A DNA stretch of 64,000 bases, from the NCBI GenBank assembly GCA_000218745.1, contig GL947595.1:343795-407794 (forward strand), in the 5' to 3' direction. The stretch comes from Prochlorococcus marinus bv. HNLC2 (GTDB taxonomy: Bacteria > Cyanobacteriota > Cyanobacteriia > PCC-6307 > Cyanobiaceae). Shown one piece after another: positions 1-9,538 of the stretch (positions within the stretch are counted from its first letter, which is position 1; the number at the start of each line of letters is the position of its first letter). The notes beneath the pieces are model-generated. The model did no database searches. It was not told where the DNA came from and saw only the letters and a list, made by a program, of their open reading frames with translations. The position numbers were made by a program, and so were the translations under genes.

Positions 1-155
1 ATACAGCTGAAGATATTACTTCTTAATATTTTATTTGAGCAATGAATTCCTTGCCTTTAAGCATCCCATCCTTTTCAATTGTTGATATTATATTCATGAA
101 TGGTTAAGTGAAGGTAAAGAAAAGTTTTTAAAAATATTTAATTAGAATATGTTTA

Positions 156-203
156 CTTTTCATAACTTTCATATACCTTTAACTCCTCTTAAAGTCTTTT
201 ACA
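156..203 (+). promoter_or_regulatory. Pho-box-like direct repeats upstream of pstC
   Basis: Four CTTT-type units recur every 10-11 bp: CTTTTCAT at 156, CTTTCATA at 166, CTTTAACT at 177 and CTTAAAGT at 188. They lie 40-85 bp before the pstC start. The 11-bp spacing and the unit CTTTCATA resemble PhoB/SphR boxes, which are 8-bp direct repeats on an 11-bp period. The position before phosphate uptake genes supports this reading. The AT-rich background makes chance matches easy, so the call is tentative. Confidence 0.45.
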
Positions 204-241
204 ACATTTAGTGGTAGATTTTTAGGGATATTATTTTTTTA

Positions 242-1189
242 ATGGAAGAGAAATTAACTCTTTTCAAGAATCGTAAAAGATTCGGTATTGAAAAAAATAT
301 AGATATTATCTTCAAAAATACTTCCCTAGTCTTGTCTAGTTTCGTAGCAATAATACTTTTAGGAATTATTTTAGTAGTCTTTTTTCAGTCATTTGAATCC
401 TTTTCAAGGTATGGCTTGAAGTTTTTAGTAACCTCTGAATGGAATCCAGTAAAAGATGAATACGGAGCTTTTACTGCAATATATGGGACTTTGGTAACCT
501 CATTTCTTTCTTTATTAATAACTATTCCTTTAGGAGTTGGAACTGCAATATTTATTACAGAAGACTTTGTGCCGAAAGTTGCTAGAGAAATAATAGGCTC
601 CTTTGTTGAATTACTAGCAGCTATTCCATCAGTTGTATTAGGCCTTTGGGCAATATTTGTTATGGAACCTTTTTTAAGAGCATTTTTTGTCTTTTTACAT
701 AATTTCTTTGGCTGGATACCTTTATTCAGTACGGAACCTACAGGTAGGAATTCCTTGTTAGCAATATTGATTTTAGTCGTAATGCTTTTACCTATAGTGA
801 CATCCATTGCAAGAGATTCACTTAATCAGGTTCCTAAAAAGCTTAGAAATGCAGCCTATGGAATTGGAGCAAGTAGATGGAAAACAATATTTTCAGTAAT
901 TTTGCCGGCAGCATTATCAGGAATTATGGCAGGTGTTTTATTGGCTTTAGGCAGGGCAATGGGAGAAACTATGGCTGTCACAATGATTATTGGTAACTCT
1001 AATGCATTTAGTTGGTCTCTATTATCCCCTGGATATACAATCTCCTCAATGCTTGCAAACCAGTTTGGTGAGGCTGATGGAAGTCAGGTTTCATCACTCT
1101 TTTATGCGGCTTTTGTACTGATGATCCTTTCTTTAGTAGTAAATATCTTTGCTCAATGGCTAGTTAAGAAATTTAGTCTCAAATATTAG
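242..1189 (+). CDS. pstC: Phosphate ABC transporter permease PstC
   Basis: This is one of two inner-membrane permease subunits of the high-affinity phosphate importer, which takes phosphate from the periplasmic protein PstS. The 315-residue product has an N-terminal membrane segment near residues 30-50 and several later hydrophobic helices. It carries the permease EAA-type loop around 'YGIGASRWKTIFSVILP' followed by 'GRAMGETMAV'. pstA and pstB follow with gaps of 6 and 0 bp, so the three are almost certainly one transcript. No pstS is in the window. Pho-box-like repeats precede the gene. Confidence 0.96.
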   Translation: MEEKLTLFKNRKRFGIEKNIDIIFKNTSLVLSSFVAIILLGIILVVFFQSFESFSRYGLKFLVTSEWNPVKDEYGAFTAIYGTLVTSFLSLLITIPLGVGTAIFITEDFVPKVAREIIGSFVELLAAIPSVVLGLWAIFVMEPFLRAFFVFLHNFFGWIPLFSTEPTGRNSLLAILILVVMLLPIVTSIARDSLNQVPKKLRNAAYGIGASRWKTIFSVILPAALSGIMAGVLLALGRAMGETMAVTMIIGNSNAFSWSLLSPGYTISSMLANQFGEADGSQVSSLFYAAFVLMILSLVVNIFAQWLVKKFSLKY

Positions 1190-1195
1190 ATAATT

Positions 1196-2089
1196 ATGAA
1201 TTCACTTTATTACCAGAAAAGATTATCAAGAAATATAGGAGATAAATTCTTTACTTCTTTATCAGTAATTTGTGCATTGATAGCAATACTACCTTTGATT
1301 TTTCTGGTGACTTATATTCTTATCAAAGGTGGATCTCAAATAACACCAGAACTATTTACTTTAGAACCAAATCCTCCTGGAGATGATTTAGATGCAGGAG
1401 GTATTAATCCTGCATTGATCGGGACATTAATAATTACTACCATTGCTTCAATTATTGCAATACCAGTAGGTGTTGGTGGTGGGATATATCTAGCGGAATA
1501 TTCTAAAGGTGGTGCTTTTTCAAGATTTATTAGATTTGGGGTAAATGTTTTAGCGGGAGTTCCCTCAATAATTGCCGGTGTATTTATTTATGCATTAATA
1601 GTTTCAACAAAGATCTTATTTGGAAGTATGTACAGCGGTTTGGCTGGAGGTATGGCTCTTTCAATATTGATGTTGCCTACTGTGATTAAGACGACTGATG
1701 AAGGTTTAAAGTTAGTACCAAATGAATTGAGATATGCTTCTCTTGGTGTAGGAGCAAGTATGTATACAACTATATTGAAAGTTACATTGCCCTCTGCCTT
1801 TAGATCTATTGCTACGGGTGTTGTGCTTGGAATTGCAAGAGCAGCAGGCGAAACAGCACCTTTGATCTTTACTGCTTTATTCTCTTACTACTACATAACA
1901 GGCTTTGGAGATTTGTTTTATGAGATGGGTTCTTTGGCTGTATTGATATATAACTTTGCTCTTGAACCATACGATGCACAGAATAAATTAGCCTGGGCAG
2001 CTTCCTTTATTCTTGTTTTATCGATACTATCAGTAAATATATTTTCAAGGATATTAGCCGCTTTTACTGAGAAAACCAAGAGAGTATAA
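1196..2089 (+). CDS. pstA: Phosphate ABC transporter permease PstA
   Basis: This is the second permease subunit of the phosphate importer and pairs with PstC. The 297-residue product has a hydrophobic segment at about residues 25-45, later membrane helices, and the EAA-type loop 'LGVGASMYTTILKVTLPSA' followed by 'GIARAAGETAPL', which is typical of PstA. It starts 6 bp after pstC and its TAA is directly followed by the ATG of pstB, so translation is probably coupled. Length is normal for the family. Confidence 0.96.
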   Translation: MNSLYYQKRLSRNIGDKFFTSLSVICALIAILPLIFLVTYILIKGGSQITPELFTLEPNPPGDDLDAGGINPALIGTLIITTIASIIAIPVGVGGGIYLAEYSKGGAFSRFIRFGVNVLAGVPSIIAGVFIYALIVSTKILFGSMYSGLAGGMALSILMLPTVIKTTDEGLKLVPNELRYASLGVGASMYTTILKVTLPSAFRSIATGVVLGIARAAGETAPLIFTALFSYYYITGFGDLFYEMGSLAVLIYNFALEPYDAQNKLAWAASFILVLSILSVNIFSRILAAFTEKTKRV

Positions 2090-2893
2090 ATGATTAAAAC
2101 TAATAAAAAAAAGAATAGTATTTTATCTCTTGAGAATGTCTCAATTAGCTATGGAACCTTTGAAGCGGTAAGAAATGTTTTTTGTAACTTTAAGAAAGGA
2201 AATATAACATCTCTTATTGGACCTTCTGGTTGTGGTAAATCAACAGTTCTTAGATCTTTAAATCGAATGAATGACCTAATTCCTAATTGTTCGCTGAAAG
2301 GGACTGTCCTTTTTGATGGAACTAATATTTACGATAAAAGAGTAGATCCAGTTGAGGTAAGAAGAAGAATTGGAATGGTTTTTCAACAACCTAATCCTTT
2401 TCCAAAATCTATCTACGAAAATATTGCATTCGGAGCAAGAATTAATGGATTCACTGGGGATATGGATGAACTAGTTGAAAGTTCACTAAAGAAAGCTGCT
2501 TTATGGGATGAGTGTAAGGATAAATTAAATGATAGTGGTTACTCTTTATCTGGTGGACAACAACAAAGATTATGTATTGCGAGAACCATTGCAATTGAGC
2601 CTGAAATAATACTCATGGATGAGCCATGTTCGGCATTAGATCCAATTTCTACTTTAAAAATTGAGGAGACAATGCACGAACTTAAGAAGAATTACACAAT
2701 TATAATAGTTACTCATAATATGCAACAGGCGTTAAGAGTAAGCGATATGACAGCATTTTTTAATGCAACCGAATATGAAGATGGAGATGGCGGAAAGGTT
2801 GGATATCTTGCAGAATTTAATTCGACCAACAAAATTTTTAATTCTCCAAAAGAAAAAACGACACAAGAATATATTTCAGGGAAATTTGGGTAA
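2090..2893 (+). CDS. pstB: Phosphate ABC transporter ATP-binding protein PstB
   Basis: This cytoplasmic ATPase powers phosphate import through PstCA. The 267-residue protein has Walker A 'GPSGCGKST' at residues 44-52, the PstB-typical '[14 protein letters not shown]', the ABC signature '[13 protein letters not shown]', and Walker B '[12 protein letters not shown]' followed by the switch histidine in '[10 protein letters not shown]'. Length and motif order match PstB closely. It is the last gene of the pst operon, and a gap of about 110 bp separates it from the next small ORF. Confidence 0.97.
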   Translation: MIKTNKKKNSILSLENVSISYGTFEAVRNVFCNFKKGNITSLIGPSGCGKSTVLRSLNRMNDLIPNCSLKGTVLFDGTNIYDKRVDPVEVRRRIGMVFQQPNPFPKSIYENIAFGARINGFTGDMDELVESSLKKAALWDECKDKLNDSGYSLSGGQQQRLCIARTIAIEPEIILMDEPCSALDPISTLKIEETMHELKKNYTIIIVTHNMQQALRVSDMTAFFNATEYEDGDGGKVGYLAEFNSTNKIFNSPKEKTTQEYISGKFG

Positions 2894-3006
2894 ATTTATG
2901 TAATAATTATTCCTAATAAATTAAGTAATAACTACATTCTTAAATATCAATTTTTCTTGCAAATGTTTCTATATTTGCTTAATTTATTAATAGCAAGTCT
3001 TTTTTA

Positions 3007-3132
3007 ATGGAGAAATCTAAACAAATAAAGTTTAATTTTTTCAAGTTTTTAAATACAGGAATAGTTGGTCCTTTAATTGGTTTTGGAATAATAACAAGTA
3101 CCATTCTCTTCTTCGCATTATTTTTGGCCTGA
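3007..3132 (+). CDS. Small hypothetical membrane protein (41 aa)
   Basis: An ATG-started frame of 41 residues has a basic N-terminus (MEKSKQIKF) followed by one long hydrophobic segment from about residue 17 to the end. This is the shape of a single-pass membrane mini-protein. The sequence matches no family I recognise. Small one-helix proteins are common in Prochlorococcus, but coding status rests only on the frame and hydrophobic pattern. Confidence 0.45.
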   Translation: MEKSKQIKFNFFKFLNTGIVGPLIGFGIITSTILFFALFLA

Positions 3133-3216
3133 AAATATATAATTAGTGTATAAATTGTACTATTTACTGGACATACAGTATAAATACCTATATAGTTATA
3201 AAAATTTCTAATAGCC

Positions 3217-3306
3217 TTGAAGAATTTTCCTTATCTTCCTTTTATTATTTTCGCAGGTGCACTAATAACAACAGCTACGGTTGGTTTGCCTATATTTATC
3301 TCATAG
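3217..3306 (+). CDS. Possible tiny membrane peptide (29 aa)
   Basis: A TTG-started frame encodes 29 residues that are almost wholly hydrophobic after 'MKNFPYLPF', ending in 'GLPIFIS'. TTG starts are frequent in this window, which makes the frame admissible. It is very short, no ribosome binding site is obvious, and I do not recognise it, so it may be chance. Confidence 0.25.
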   Translation: MKNFPYLPFIIFAGALITTATVGLPIFIS

Positions 3307-3469
3307 TATTTATTATTCTATACTTTTTAAAAGTATACAATGATCATTTTGATTTATTTTTTGTAAAAAATTTTATTTGACTTTTGAAAAATTAGAGTAA
3401 ATATACTAATGTACATCAATTAATTTTTGTTTTTTTATCATCCTTAAGCATTTTCACTAATTATCAAGT

Positions 3470-3622
3470 ATGAACAAAACACAGGAGCAGCTAGAAAAAC
3501 TTAGAGAAGTAGCCGAATCTTCATTAAATAAGACAGAAGAACTTCAAAAAGTTTTAGCTCAAATTGAAGCTTTAATGTCTAGAACTGAAAATCAGAAGGT
3601 GCAGGACAAATCTAAGGAGTAA
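3470..3622 (+). CDS. Small hypothetical coiled-coil protein (50 aa)
   Basis: The frame starts at ATG and encodes 50 highly charged residues (MNKTQEQLEKLREVAESS...) with heptad-like leucines, predicting one amphipathic helix or short coiled coil. There is no membrane segment and no cysteine. It stands alone between the pst operon and a convergent minus-strand gene. Function is unknown. Composition that looks like real protein in an AT-rich background supports coding. Confidence 0.55.
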   Translation: MNKTQEQLEKLREVAESSLNKTEELQKVLAQIEALMSRTENQKVQDKSKE

Positions 3623-3706
3623 TTTATATTGTTTATCCTTTGATTTTCGTATATTAAAATCGTAAGATTTAAATTTTATAAATTTGGAAAGTAACTTTTA
3701 CTGAAT

Positions 3707-4126
3707 TTAGACTTTTTTTAACCTACCTCCATAGCATCCTTGACCAATATTGAAAAAATCAGAGGATGCTTTAAGTAAATCTTTATCTTTTGATATTGAA
3801 TTAAGACTGTAAGCTAAACCAGAAAATAAAACTCTATTAACATTTTCTGATTTTATTTTATTTTGAAAAGCATGCCATAATTGATTATTTTTGAAAAGAA
3901 TAATCTCCCCTTCAGATTTATTATCATTTTTTATAAAACTCCACATCGCGGGTTGTTTTTCATTGGGTTTACTTGTGTGAAACGTTCCAATTACTGATTT
4001 ACCTTTCTTTAACTGACCTTCCAATGAATCAATTCTCCTTTTTGAGAGATTAATAATGATATTTTGATCTACCTCAGATATCAAGGTGCAGTCAATTGGA
4101 TATATTTCTACTATAAAAGGAATCAA
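3707..4126 (-). CDS. Hypothetical protein (139 aa)
   Basis: The frame opens with TTG (MIPFIVEIYPID). I do not recognise the family. The product is soluble, mixed alpha/beta in appearance, with no signal peptide or membrane segment, and ends in a glycine-rich 'GQGCYGGRLKKV'. The 5' flank is the odd part: two 9-bp DnaA-box-like sequences lie 26-46 bases before the start codon. Low similarity to known proteins leaves the role open. Confidence 0.6.
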   Translation of the reverse strand: MIPFIVEIYPIDCTLISEVDQNIIINLSKRRIDSLEGQLKKGKSVIGTFHTSKPNEKQPAMWSFIKNDNKSEGEIILFKNNQLWHAFQNKIKSENVNRVLFSGLAYSLNSISKDKDLLKASSDFFNIGQGCYGGRLKKV

Positions 4127-4151
4127 TTTATTAGAAGATTTAATTTGGTTT

Positions 4152-4172
4152 TGTGGAAAAAGTTGTGGAAAA
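4152..4172 (-). promoter_or_regulatory. Pair of DnaA-box-like repeats (TTTTCCACA x2)
   Basis: Read on the minus strand, TTTTCCACA occurs at 4172-4164 and again at 4160-4152, a direct repeat with a 12-bp period. TTTTCCACA is the form of the DnaA box known from cyanobacterial origins. The pair sits just before the start of the 139-aa hypothetical gene at 4126. No dnaA, dnaN or other origin marker is near, so a DnaA-controlled promoter or a titration site is more likely than an origin. Confidence 0.4.
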
Positions 4173-4282
4173 ATTCATAAAAAGTTGAAAACTTTTTTAG
4201 GACTCACTGACAGAAGCGGTATAAATACTTAAAATAAGATAAAAATCTATAAGATTTAAAAGATTTTTCAGAAATTATTTAG

Positions 4283-4589
4283 TTAAATTTTATTCTTAAT
4301 TATTTTATTAACTTCTTTTTTGCAGACATTTACATCAAAAGATTCCATTGTTGTAACTTGAAGCCCTGCCTGTGAAGTAATTTTTACAGTAGCGTTACAT
4401 TCGTCATGCTTTAAAGGCCATGTAACTTGGTTTTTCATTTCTTAAATTGTTTATTGGCTCAGATTCCTTACTGTATTTTTCCATAACTAAAGTTAGTGCT
4501 TCTATCTCAACGGAAAATGTCTCATTCGCCTGGGAATAAAATGGAAACAATAGAATTGTGGAAATTATTGTGTAAAAAAGTTTTTTCAT
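4283..4589 (-). pseudogene. Small secreted protein, reading frame broken by one base
   Basis: The first part (start 4589) encodes a signal peptide 'MKKLFYTIISTILLFPFYSQA' and about 35 mature residues, then runs out of frame and stops at 4404. A second frame, overlapping it and ending at 4283, encodes 'NQVTWPLKHDECNATVKI...' and ends 'CKKEVNKIIKNKI'. Removing one base from the T5 run at 4431-4435 joins them into a 101-residue secreted protein with two cysteines in the second half. I read it as one gene with a homopolymer indel, most likely a sequencing error. Function is unknown. Confidence 0.55.
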
Positions 4590-4789
4590 TTTAATTTATA
4601 TTGTTTATTTTTTTATAACGCATATTTAATGTTGAGAAAATAGGTAAATTTGTACCAGATTTTTAAAAATATTGTTCAATTCAATTTTCTCCTTTTAAAA
4701 TTATTAAACTTTTATAATTTAGTTAATTTATTTATCTTTTGAGGCTCCTAGTATAAAAATATATAGTTAATTATAATAATTATTGTTAA

Positions 4790-5446
4790 TTAAATTTCAA
4801 TCATATTTTTTTCAGAGATTATTCCCCATTTTTGAAATTCTCTTTTGCAAAAATGACCACCAGTTAAGTCCCCAAAAGCAGGTAAATAAAGAGTATTTGT
4901 ATATTTATCTAAAGCAAAACATCTTAATGATATCTTATCTTTGAAGTCTTTAAGAATGAATTTAGGATGGTAATGACCACATATATTTAAAATATTCTTT
5001 TGGTTAGAATTTAATGGTTCATGACTATAAATAAGATTTAAGGATCTCATGTTTTTTAAATAAATAATATTCTTTATTAAACATCCTCTATCATGATTTC
5101 CCTCAATAAAAATTATTTTATTTTTGTAATAGTTAGTAAGTTCTTCAATATTATTTTTTAAATTACTACTAAGGGCATATTTACTATGAAATAAATCTCC
5201 AAGAATTATTAATTTATTAGGTTTGAATTTATCTATTAATTTATAAATTCTATCAAAGTTAGATTTATCTCCTTCATTTGTGAGAGGTATTCCATTTTGC
5301 TGAAAATATTCTCCTTTTCCTAAATGAATATCACTTATTAAAAGTTCTTTTGTTTTATGAATAAAAAGAGATCTAGAGGGAAACATCTCCAATAGAGTAT
5401 CATCCCAAAAAAGTTTTATAGAGTTTTTAATCTCCCCTCTATTCAT
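4790..5446 (-). CDS. pdeM: Ligase-associated metallophosphoesterase (PdeM-like)
   Basis: This is a calcineurin-like phosphoesterase of the DNA-ligase-associated damage response set. The 218-residue protein shows the metal-binding series in order: 'LISDIHLGKGEY', 'ILGDLFHSK', 'FIEGNHDRG' and 'ICGHYHPKF'. It overlaps the upstream helicase gene by 8 bp and is the last gene of the minus-strand repair operon. Members of this family are predicted DNA or nucleotide phosphodiesterases. The exact substrate cannot be read from the sequence, and the gene symbol rests on context plus motifs. Confidence 0.85.
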   Translation of the reverse strand: MNRGEIKNSIKLFWDDTLLEMFPSRSLFIHKTKELLISDIHLGKGEYFQQNGIPLTNEGDKSNFDRIYKLIDKFKPNKLIILGDLFHSKYALSSNLKNNIEELTNYYKNKIIFIEGNHDRGCLIKNIIYLKNMRSLNLIYSHEPLNSNQKNILNICGHYHPKFILKDFKDKISLRCFALDKYTNTLYLPAFGDLTGGHFCKREFQKWGIISEKNMIEI

Positions 5447-7910
5447 AGGACTTTATTAATTTATTAACTCTTTCCTCTATTGATTCATTACTAAGTGTAT
5501 TCCTTAATCTTTCAACCAATAAAGGGAATGAAAATGGGGTTGGTTTTTCAATGGTATTAAATATTAATCTGCAATTTGAAATTCGTTTTAAGCATTCTTT
5601 TATTCTTAAGCTTTCTAAATCATCTCTATTAACTTCTTGGAATGCTTGTTTAATTAACAGATGATTACTTTCATATTTTGTAAAAACGTCAAATAGTAAA
5701 TTAGAACTAATTTGTAATTGATTTGGACTTTTTAAGTTTGATGGGCTGTGATTATTCACCAAACCACTTATTTGGGCAATTTTTTTAAATCTTTTTTTTG
5801 TAAGTTCAGAAAAGTTGATTGCACTTTGTAAGTCTTTTTCTAATTGATTAATGCTTAAAAGATCTTTTAAATGTTCTTCTATTTTAAAAAAGTCATAATT
5901 ATTAGATGTAGTTAGGCTAAATCCAAAATCATTTGAAGTAATACTAAAAGTATTTTTATTTACTTTAGTCAGTCTGTAAGCGAGCAAAAAAGCAATCCCT
6001 TCATTAACAAATTTGCCTTCAAGTGTAAAAACAAAAAGACTCTTGAAGTCTTTCCCTTCATAAAGCTCAACTAAAAGATCATTTTCTTTTGGAATATTAG
6101 AAAGCCTTCTTTGCAAATCTAAAAGAGGTTTTAAAGATGTTATCTCTGGATTAAGAAATTTACTTGATGATTCAGGGATATTGCAAATACTAATTTCTTT
6201 TCGTATGTTTCTACTTAAAAGATTTGAGATTGCTATTTGCCCCCCAATCCATGATGGAATAATTGAACTTTTTTTATTTGATCTTTTCACATAAAGTATC
6301 ATATCTTTGAGTTTTACATATTCAAGAATTCTCCCAGCGAAAAAAAAAGCATCTCCTGATTTTAATCTTGAAGCAAAATTTTCCTCTAGATTACCAATAG
6401 TTTTACCCTTTATAAATTTAACAATAATATATTTATCACTTGTAATTGTACCGATATTAAATTTATGAATTCTCATAATATTATTATTACTTACGAAATA
6501 TTTAAAACTATTATCTCCTTGATCCTTTTTTTGTATCTTTTTGTATTTTGGATAAGCCTTTAAACATTCTCCCCCATTCTCTAAAAAGTTTAAACACCAA
6601 TCCCATTCTTCATCCTTCATATTTCTAAAACTCCAGCAGTTTTTTATAGTTTCTTTTTCTACTTTTGGATCAAATCCCCAACCACATGCTAATGATATTA
6701 AATGTTGTAGAAGAACATCAAATGATAATTCTGGGAGATTTATTTCCTCAACAATATCTGTATAAATAATTCTTCTCATTGCACTTAGTTCTATTAATTC
6801 TAGTGAATTAGTTGGCATAAAAATAAGTTTAGATTTTCCTCCAGGTTTATGAGAACTTCTTCCTGCCCTTTGAATAAGTCTAGCTAAATTTTTAGGACTA
6901 CCTATTTGTACTATTTGCTCTACTGGTTGAAAATCTACTCCTAAATCAAGAGAGCTTGTGCAAATAACCCATTTTATATCCCCGTTTTTTACTCCTTCTT
7001 CTACATTTCTTCTATCTTCTTTATCCATTGAACTATGATGGATTGCAATCTTATTTCCCATTTCAGGATAGTAAAATTTTAAACATTGGAACCATTTCTC
7101 AGAGTGACTTCTAGTATTAGTAAAAAAAAGTGTGCTTTTATTTTTTTCTATTTCTTCTAAAAGATACTTATGACTTCTTAATCCTAAATGTCCGCTCCAA
7201 GGCAAAGTACCTATCTCTTTTGGGATAATACTTTTCAATTCGATGATTTTTTTTAATTCACTTTTTATTATTGTTGGATTTTTTCCTTTGACTCCAACAA
7301 TTACTCTACTTGCTTCGTAAATATTTCCAAGAGTAGCACTCATTGCCCAAATTTGAATATCTTTTTTTAGGGCTCTTATAGAACTTAAGGATAATTCACA
7401 TTGATTACCTCTTTTATTTCCCATTAATTCATGCCATTCATCAATAATGATCGAAAATAAATTATTAAATAACTTCTTTGAGTTTTTATTAGCTATAAGT
7501 AAGGCTAGGGTCTCAGGAGTTGTTATTAATATATTTGGTGGCTTAAGAATTTGTTTGTTTTTTTCATAAGGAGAAGTATCTCCGTTTCTTATCCCAATAG
7601 TTATCCTCTTATCAACAAATTTAGCTGCTTTGTTTAAGGATTTTTCTAAATCCCTACTAAGAGCTTTTAGTGGTGTTATTACTAAAATATTTATACCTTC
7701 AGGAATATCTTTTTCTTTTAATTTTAAAAGTGGCCCCATAAAAGCTGCATAAGTTTTGCCACAACCTGTTGGTAACTGTATTATTCCATTTTCACCTCTA
7801 AAGAATGAATCCCATGACTCAATCTGATGAGGTAATGGTTCCCATTTGTTTTTTTTAAAAAAATCATTTATTAGGTTGTAATATTTATTATTTAAATTTC
7901 TATTTATCAT
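5439..7910 (-). CDS. Ligase-associated Lhr-like DEXH helicase
   Basis: This 823-residue superfamily 2 helicase is of the Lhr type, predicted to unwind nucleic acid during repair. Walker A 'LPTGCGKT' is at residues 46-53, motif II is 'IIIDEWHELMG' (the Lhr-type DEWH box), motif III is 'SATLG', and motif VI is 'QRAGRSSHKPGG'. A long C-terminal Lhr-specific region follows. It overlaps the ligase gene by 4 bp (ATGA type) upstream and the phosphoesterase gene by 8 bp downstream, so the products are probably made together. Confidence 0.9.
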   Translation of the reverse strand: MINRNLNNKYYNLINDFFKKNKWEPLPHQIESWDSFFRGENGIIQLPTGCGKTYAAFMGPLLKLKEKDIPEGINILVITPLKALSRDLEKSLNKAAKFVDKRITIGIRNGDTSPYEKNKQILKPPNILITTPETLALLIANKNSKKLFNNLFSIIIDEWHELMGNKRGNQCELSLSSIRALKKDIQIWAMSATLGNIYEASRVIVGVKGKNPTIIKSELKKIIELKSIIPKEIGTLPWSGHLGLRSHKYLLEEIEKNKSTLFFTNTRSHSEKWFQCLKFYYPEMGNKIAIHHSSMDKEDRRNVEEGVKNGDIKWVICTSSLDLGVDFQPVEQIVQIGSPKNLARLIQRAGRSSHKPGGKSKLIFMPTNSLELIELSAMRRIIYTDIVEEINLPELSFDVLLQHLISLACGWGFDPKVEKETIKNCWSFRNMKDEEWDWCLNFLENGGECLKAYPKYKKIQKKDQGDNSFKYFVSNNNIMRIHKFNIGTITSDKYIIVKFIKGKTIGNLEENFASRLKSGDAFFFAGRILEYVKLKDMILYVKRSNKKSSIIPSWIGGQIAISNLLSRNIRKEISICNIPESSSKFLNPEITSLKPLLDLQRRLSNIPKENDLLVELYEGKDFKSLFVFTLEGKFVNEGIAFLLAYRLTKVNKNTFSITSNDFGFSLTTSNNYDFFKIEEHLKDLLSINQLEKDLQSAINFSELTKKRFKKIAQISGLVNNHSPSNLKSPNQLQISSNLLFDVFTKYESNHLLIKQAFQEVNRDDLESLRIKECLKRISNCRLIFNTIEKPTPFSFPLLVERLRNTLSNESIEERVNKLIKSYE

Positions 7911-9538
7911 TTTTTTTCCATCAATTTATAAGCATTTTCTATACTATCTGCATCATAAATTTTTTTATCTCTTCTCCATTTTGTTATCCTTGGAAATCTA
8001 ACTGCTATTCCTGATTTATGACGAGTTGAAAATTGAATATTTTCAAAAGAAATTTCGAATACTAAAAAGGGTTTTACAGATCGTACAGGTCCAAATTTTT
8101 CTATGGTATTTTTTCTAATCCACTTATCTAACTCTTTTATCTCCTCATTATTTAAGCCAGAATAAGCACTAGCAAATTTTGTCAGTTCTTTATCCTTCCA
8201 AAGAGCAAAACTATAATCTGTATATAAATCTGCTCTTTTACCACTTCCCGCTTTTGCATAAATTAGAACTGCATCCAGCTGCATTGGATCAACTTTATAT
8301 TTCCACCAATTACCTTTTTTTCTTCCAGGAAGATAACTCGAATTCTTATTTTTAATTACTAAACCTTCAGTATTGAAATTTCTTGAATCGTTTTTTTTAT
8401 TCTCTACATCATCCCAATTAAATACTTTAAGCAAATTCGTAAGTCTTAATTTATAAAAATATGGATCGGAAGTTTTATTTTTCCAAGTTAAATATAATTT
8501 TTCAAGTTTATCTCTTCTCTCAGAAAGTATATTTTTTCTTATGTCCTTTCCGTTTAGTTCAAGAAGATCATAAATAATAAATGAAATAGGCAGATCTTTT
8601 TGAATCTTATTTGAAGGAGACTTTCTTCGAAGTCTTTTCTGTAATAATCCAAATTCTCTAGGACAATCTTTAGTTGAGTCCCATATAAGGATCTCTCCAT
8701 CAATAACAAAATCCTCATTTATTAAAGATATTAGATTCACTAATTCTGGAAATGAATTATTTACTAATTCCTCTCCCCTAGTCCATATAGTTATATTTTT
8801 TGATCTTTTTATAATTTGGCCCCTAATTCCATCATACTTCCATTCAAATTGGTATTCATTTACGGATAAATTTTTTAATGGAATATCTAATGTATTTGCT
8901 AATTGAAATGGATATGGCTTATAACCGAGTTCTTTTTGATCTAATTCCCTGCTAACTATAAAATTATATGTTTTAGCAGAGGGAACAAATTCACCCATTA
9001 ATCTATGCTCGATTATAGATTCATCTATATTCGCTAATTTAGATAATGACTTTTTTACAATTCCTCTAGATACTCCGATCCTGAATGTTCCCGTCAATAT
9101 CTTATTAAAGACTAAAAGATCTTCCTTCGGAATCATCTCCCAATATTCTTTAATCTTTGCAATTTTTTCTTCTTCATTAATCTTTTGTAATCCTGGAAGT
9201 TTATTTTTAATTAAATCATCAAGAGAAATATCTTTTGACTTTTTTAATATTATTTTATTTGATAATAGTAATGATATTACTTCAGCTGAGTCTCCTACTT
9301 TTTGATAACAAGTATTAATAAGCCACATAGGTAGTTTGTATGATTTTGAATAATATTCTCTCAATAATTTTCCGCTTATAAATCTTTTATTACTTTTGCC
9401 AATTAGTAAAAAAATAGTCCAAGAATTATTTAAAGCACTATTTGATAAAAAATAATTTATTAATAAATCTATTTTCTTATTAATACTATTATTTGAATCT
9501 AAATCAATAAATAATTTTGAGAACTTATTTAGACTCAT
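7907..9538 (-). CDS. ATP-dependent DNA ligase (ligase-associated repair operon)
   Basis: This 543-residue ATP-dependent DNA ligase differs from the NAD-dependent LigA used for replication. An N-terminal DNA-binding domain (about residues 1-200) precedes the nucleotidyltransferase motif 'FEWKYDGIRG', with the adenylated lysine at K234. Later motifs include 'DGEILIWD', 'EGLVIKNKNS' and 'WWKYKVD', then an OB-fold tail. It overlaps its neighbours by 4 bp on both sides. The neighbours identify it as the ligase of the four-gene DNA damage response set rather than LigD-type end joining, since no Ku gene is present here. Confidence 0.93.
   Translation of the reverse strand: MSLNKFSKLFIDLDSNNSINKKIDLLINYFLSNSALNNSWTIFLLIGKSNKRFISGKLLREYYSKSYKLPMWLINTCYQKVGDSAEVISLLLSNKIILKKSKDISLDDLIKNKLPGLQKINEEEKIAKIKEYWEMIPKEDLLVFNKILTGTFRIGVSRGIVKKSLSKLANIDESIIEHRLMGEFVPSAKTYNFIVSRELDQKELGYKPYPFQLANTLDIPLKNLSVNEYQFEWKYDGIRGQIIKRSKNITIWTRGEELVNNSFPELVNLISLINEDFVIDGEILIWDSTKDCPREFGLLQKRLRRKSPSNKIQKDLPISFIIYDLLELNGKDIRKNILSERRDKLEKLYLTWKNKTSDPYFYKLRLTNLLKVFNWDDVENKKNDSRNFNTEGLVIKNKNSSYLPGRKKGNWWKYKVDPMQLDAVLIYAKAGSGKRADLYTDYSFALWKDKELTKFASAYSGLNNEEIKELDKWIRKNTIEKFGPVRSVKPFLVFEISFENIQFSTRHKSGIAVRFPRITKWRRDKKIYDADSIENAYKLMEKK

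Noticed and set aside
23-97. Minus-strand frame of 24 residues (MNIISTIEKDGMLKGK...) in the pst upstream region
   Set aside because: Too short, no clear ribosome site and no family match; could be chance in non-coding DNA or a fragment of an older gene.
385-807. Long minus-strand frame inside pstC
   Set aside because: Low complexity, rich in Ser/Thr/Ile/Lys, and opposite to a gene with full family motifs; a shadow frame.
4152-4172. Replication origin at the DnaA-box pair
   Set aside because: Only two boxes, and no dnaA, dnaN or other origin gene nearby; kept only as a possible regulatory site.
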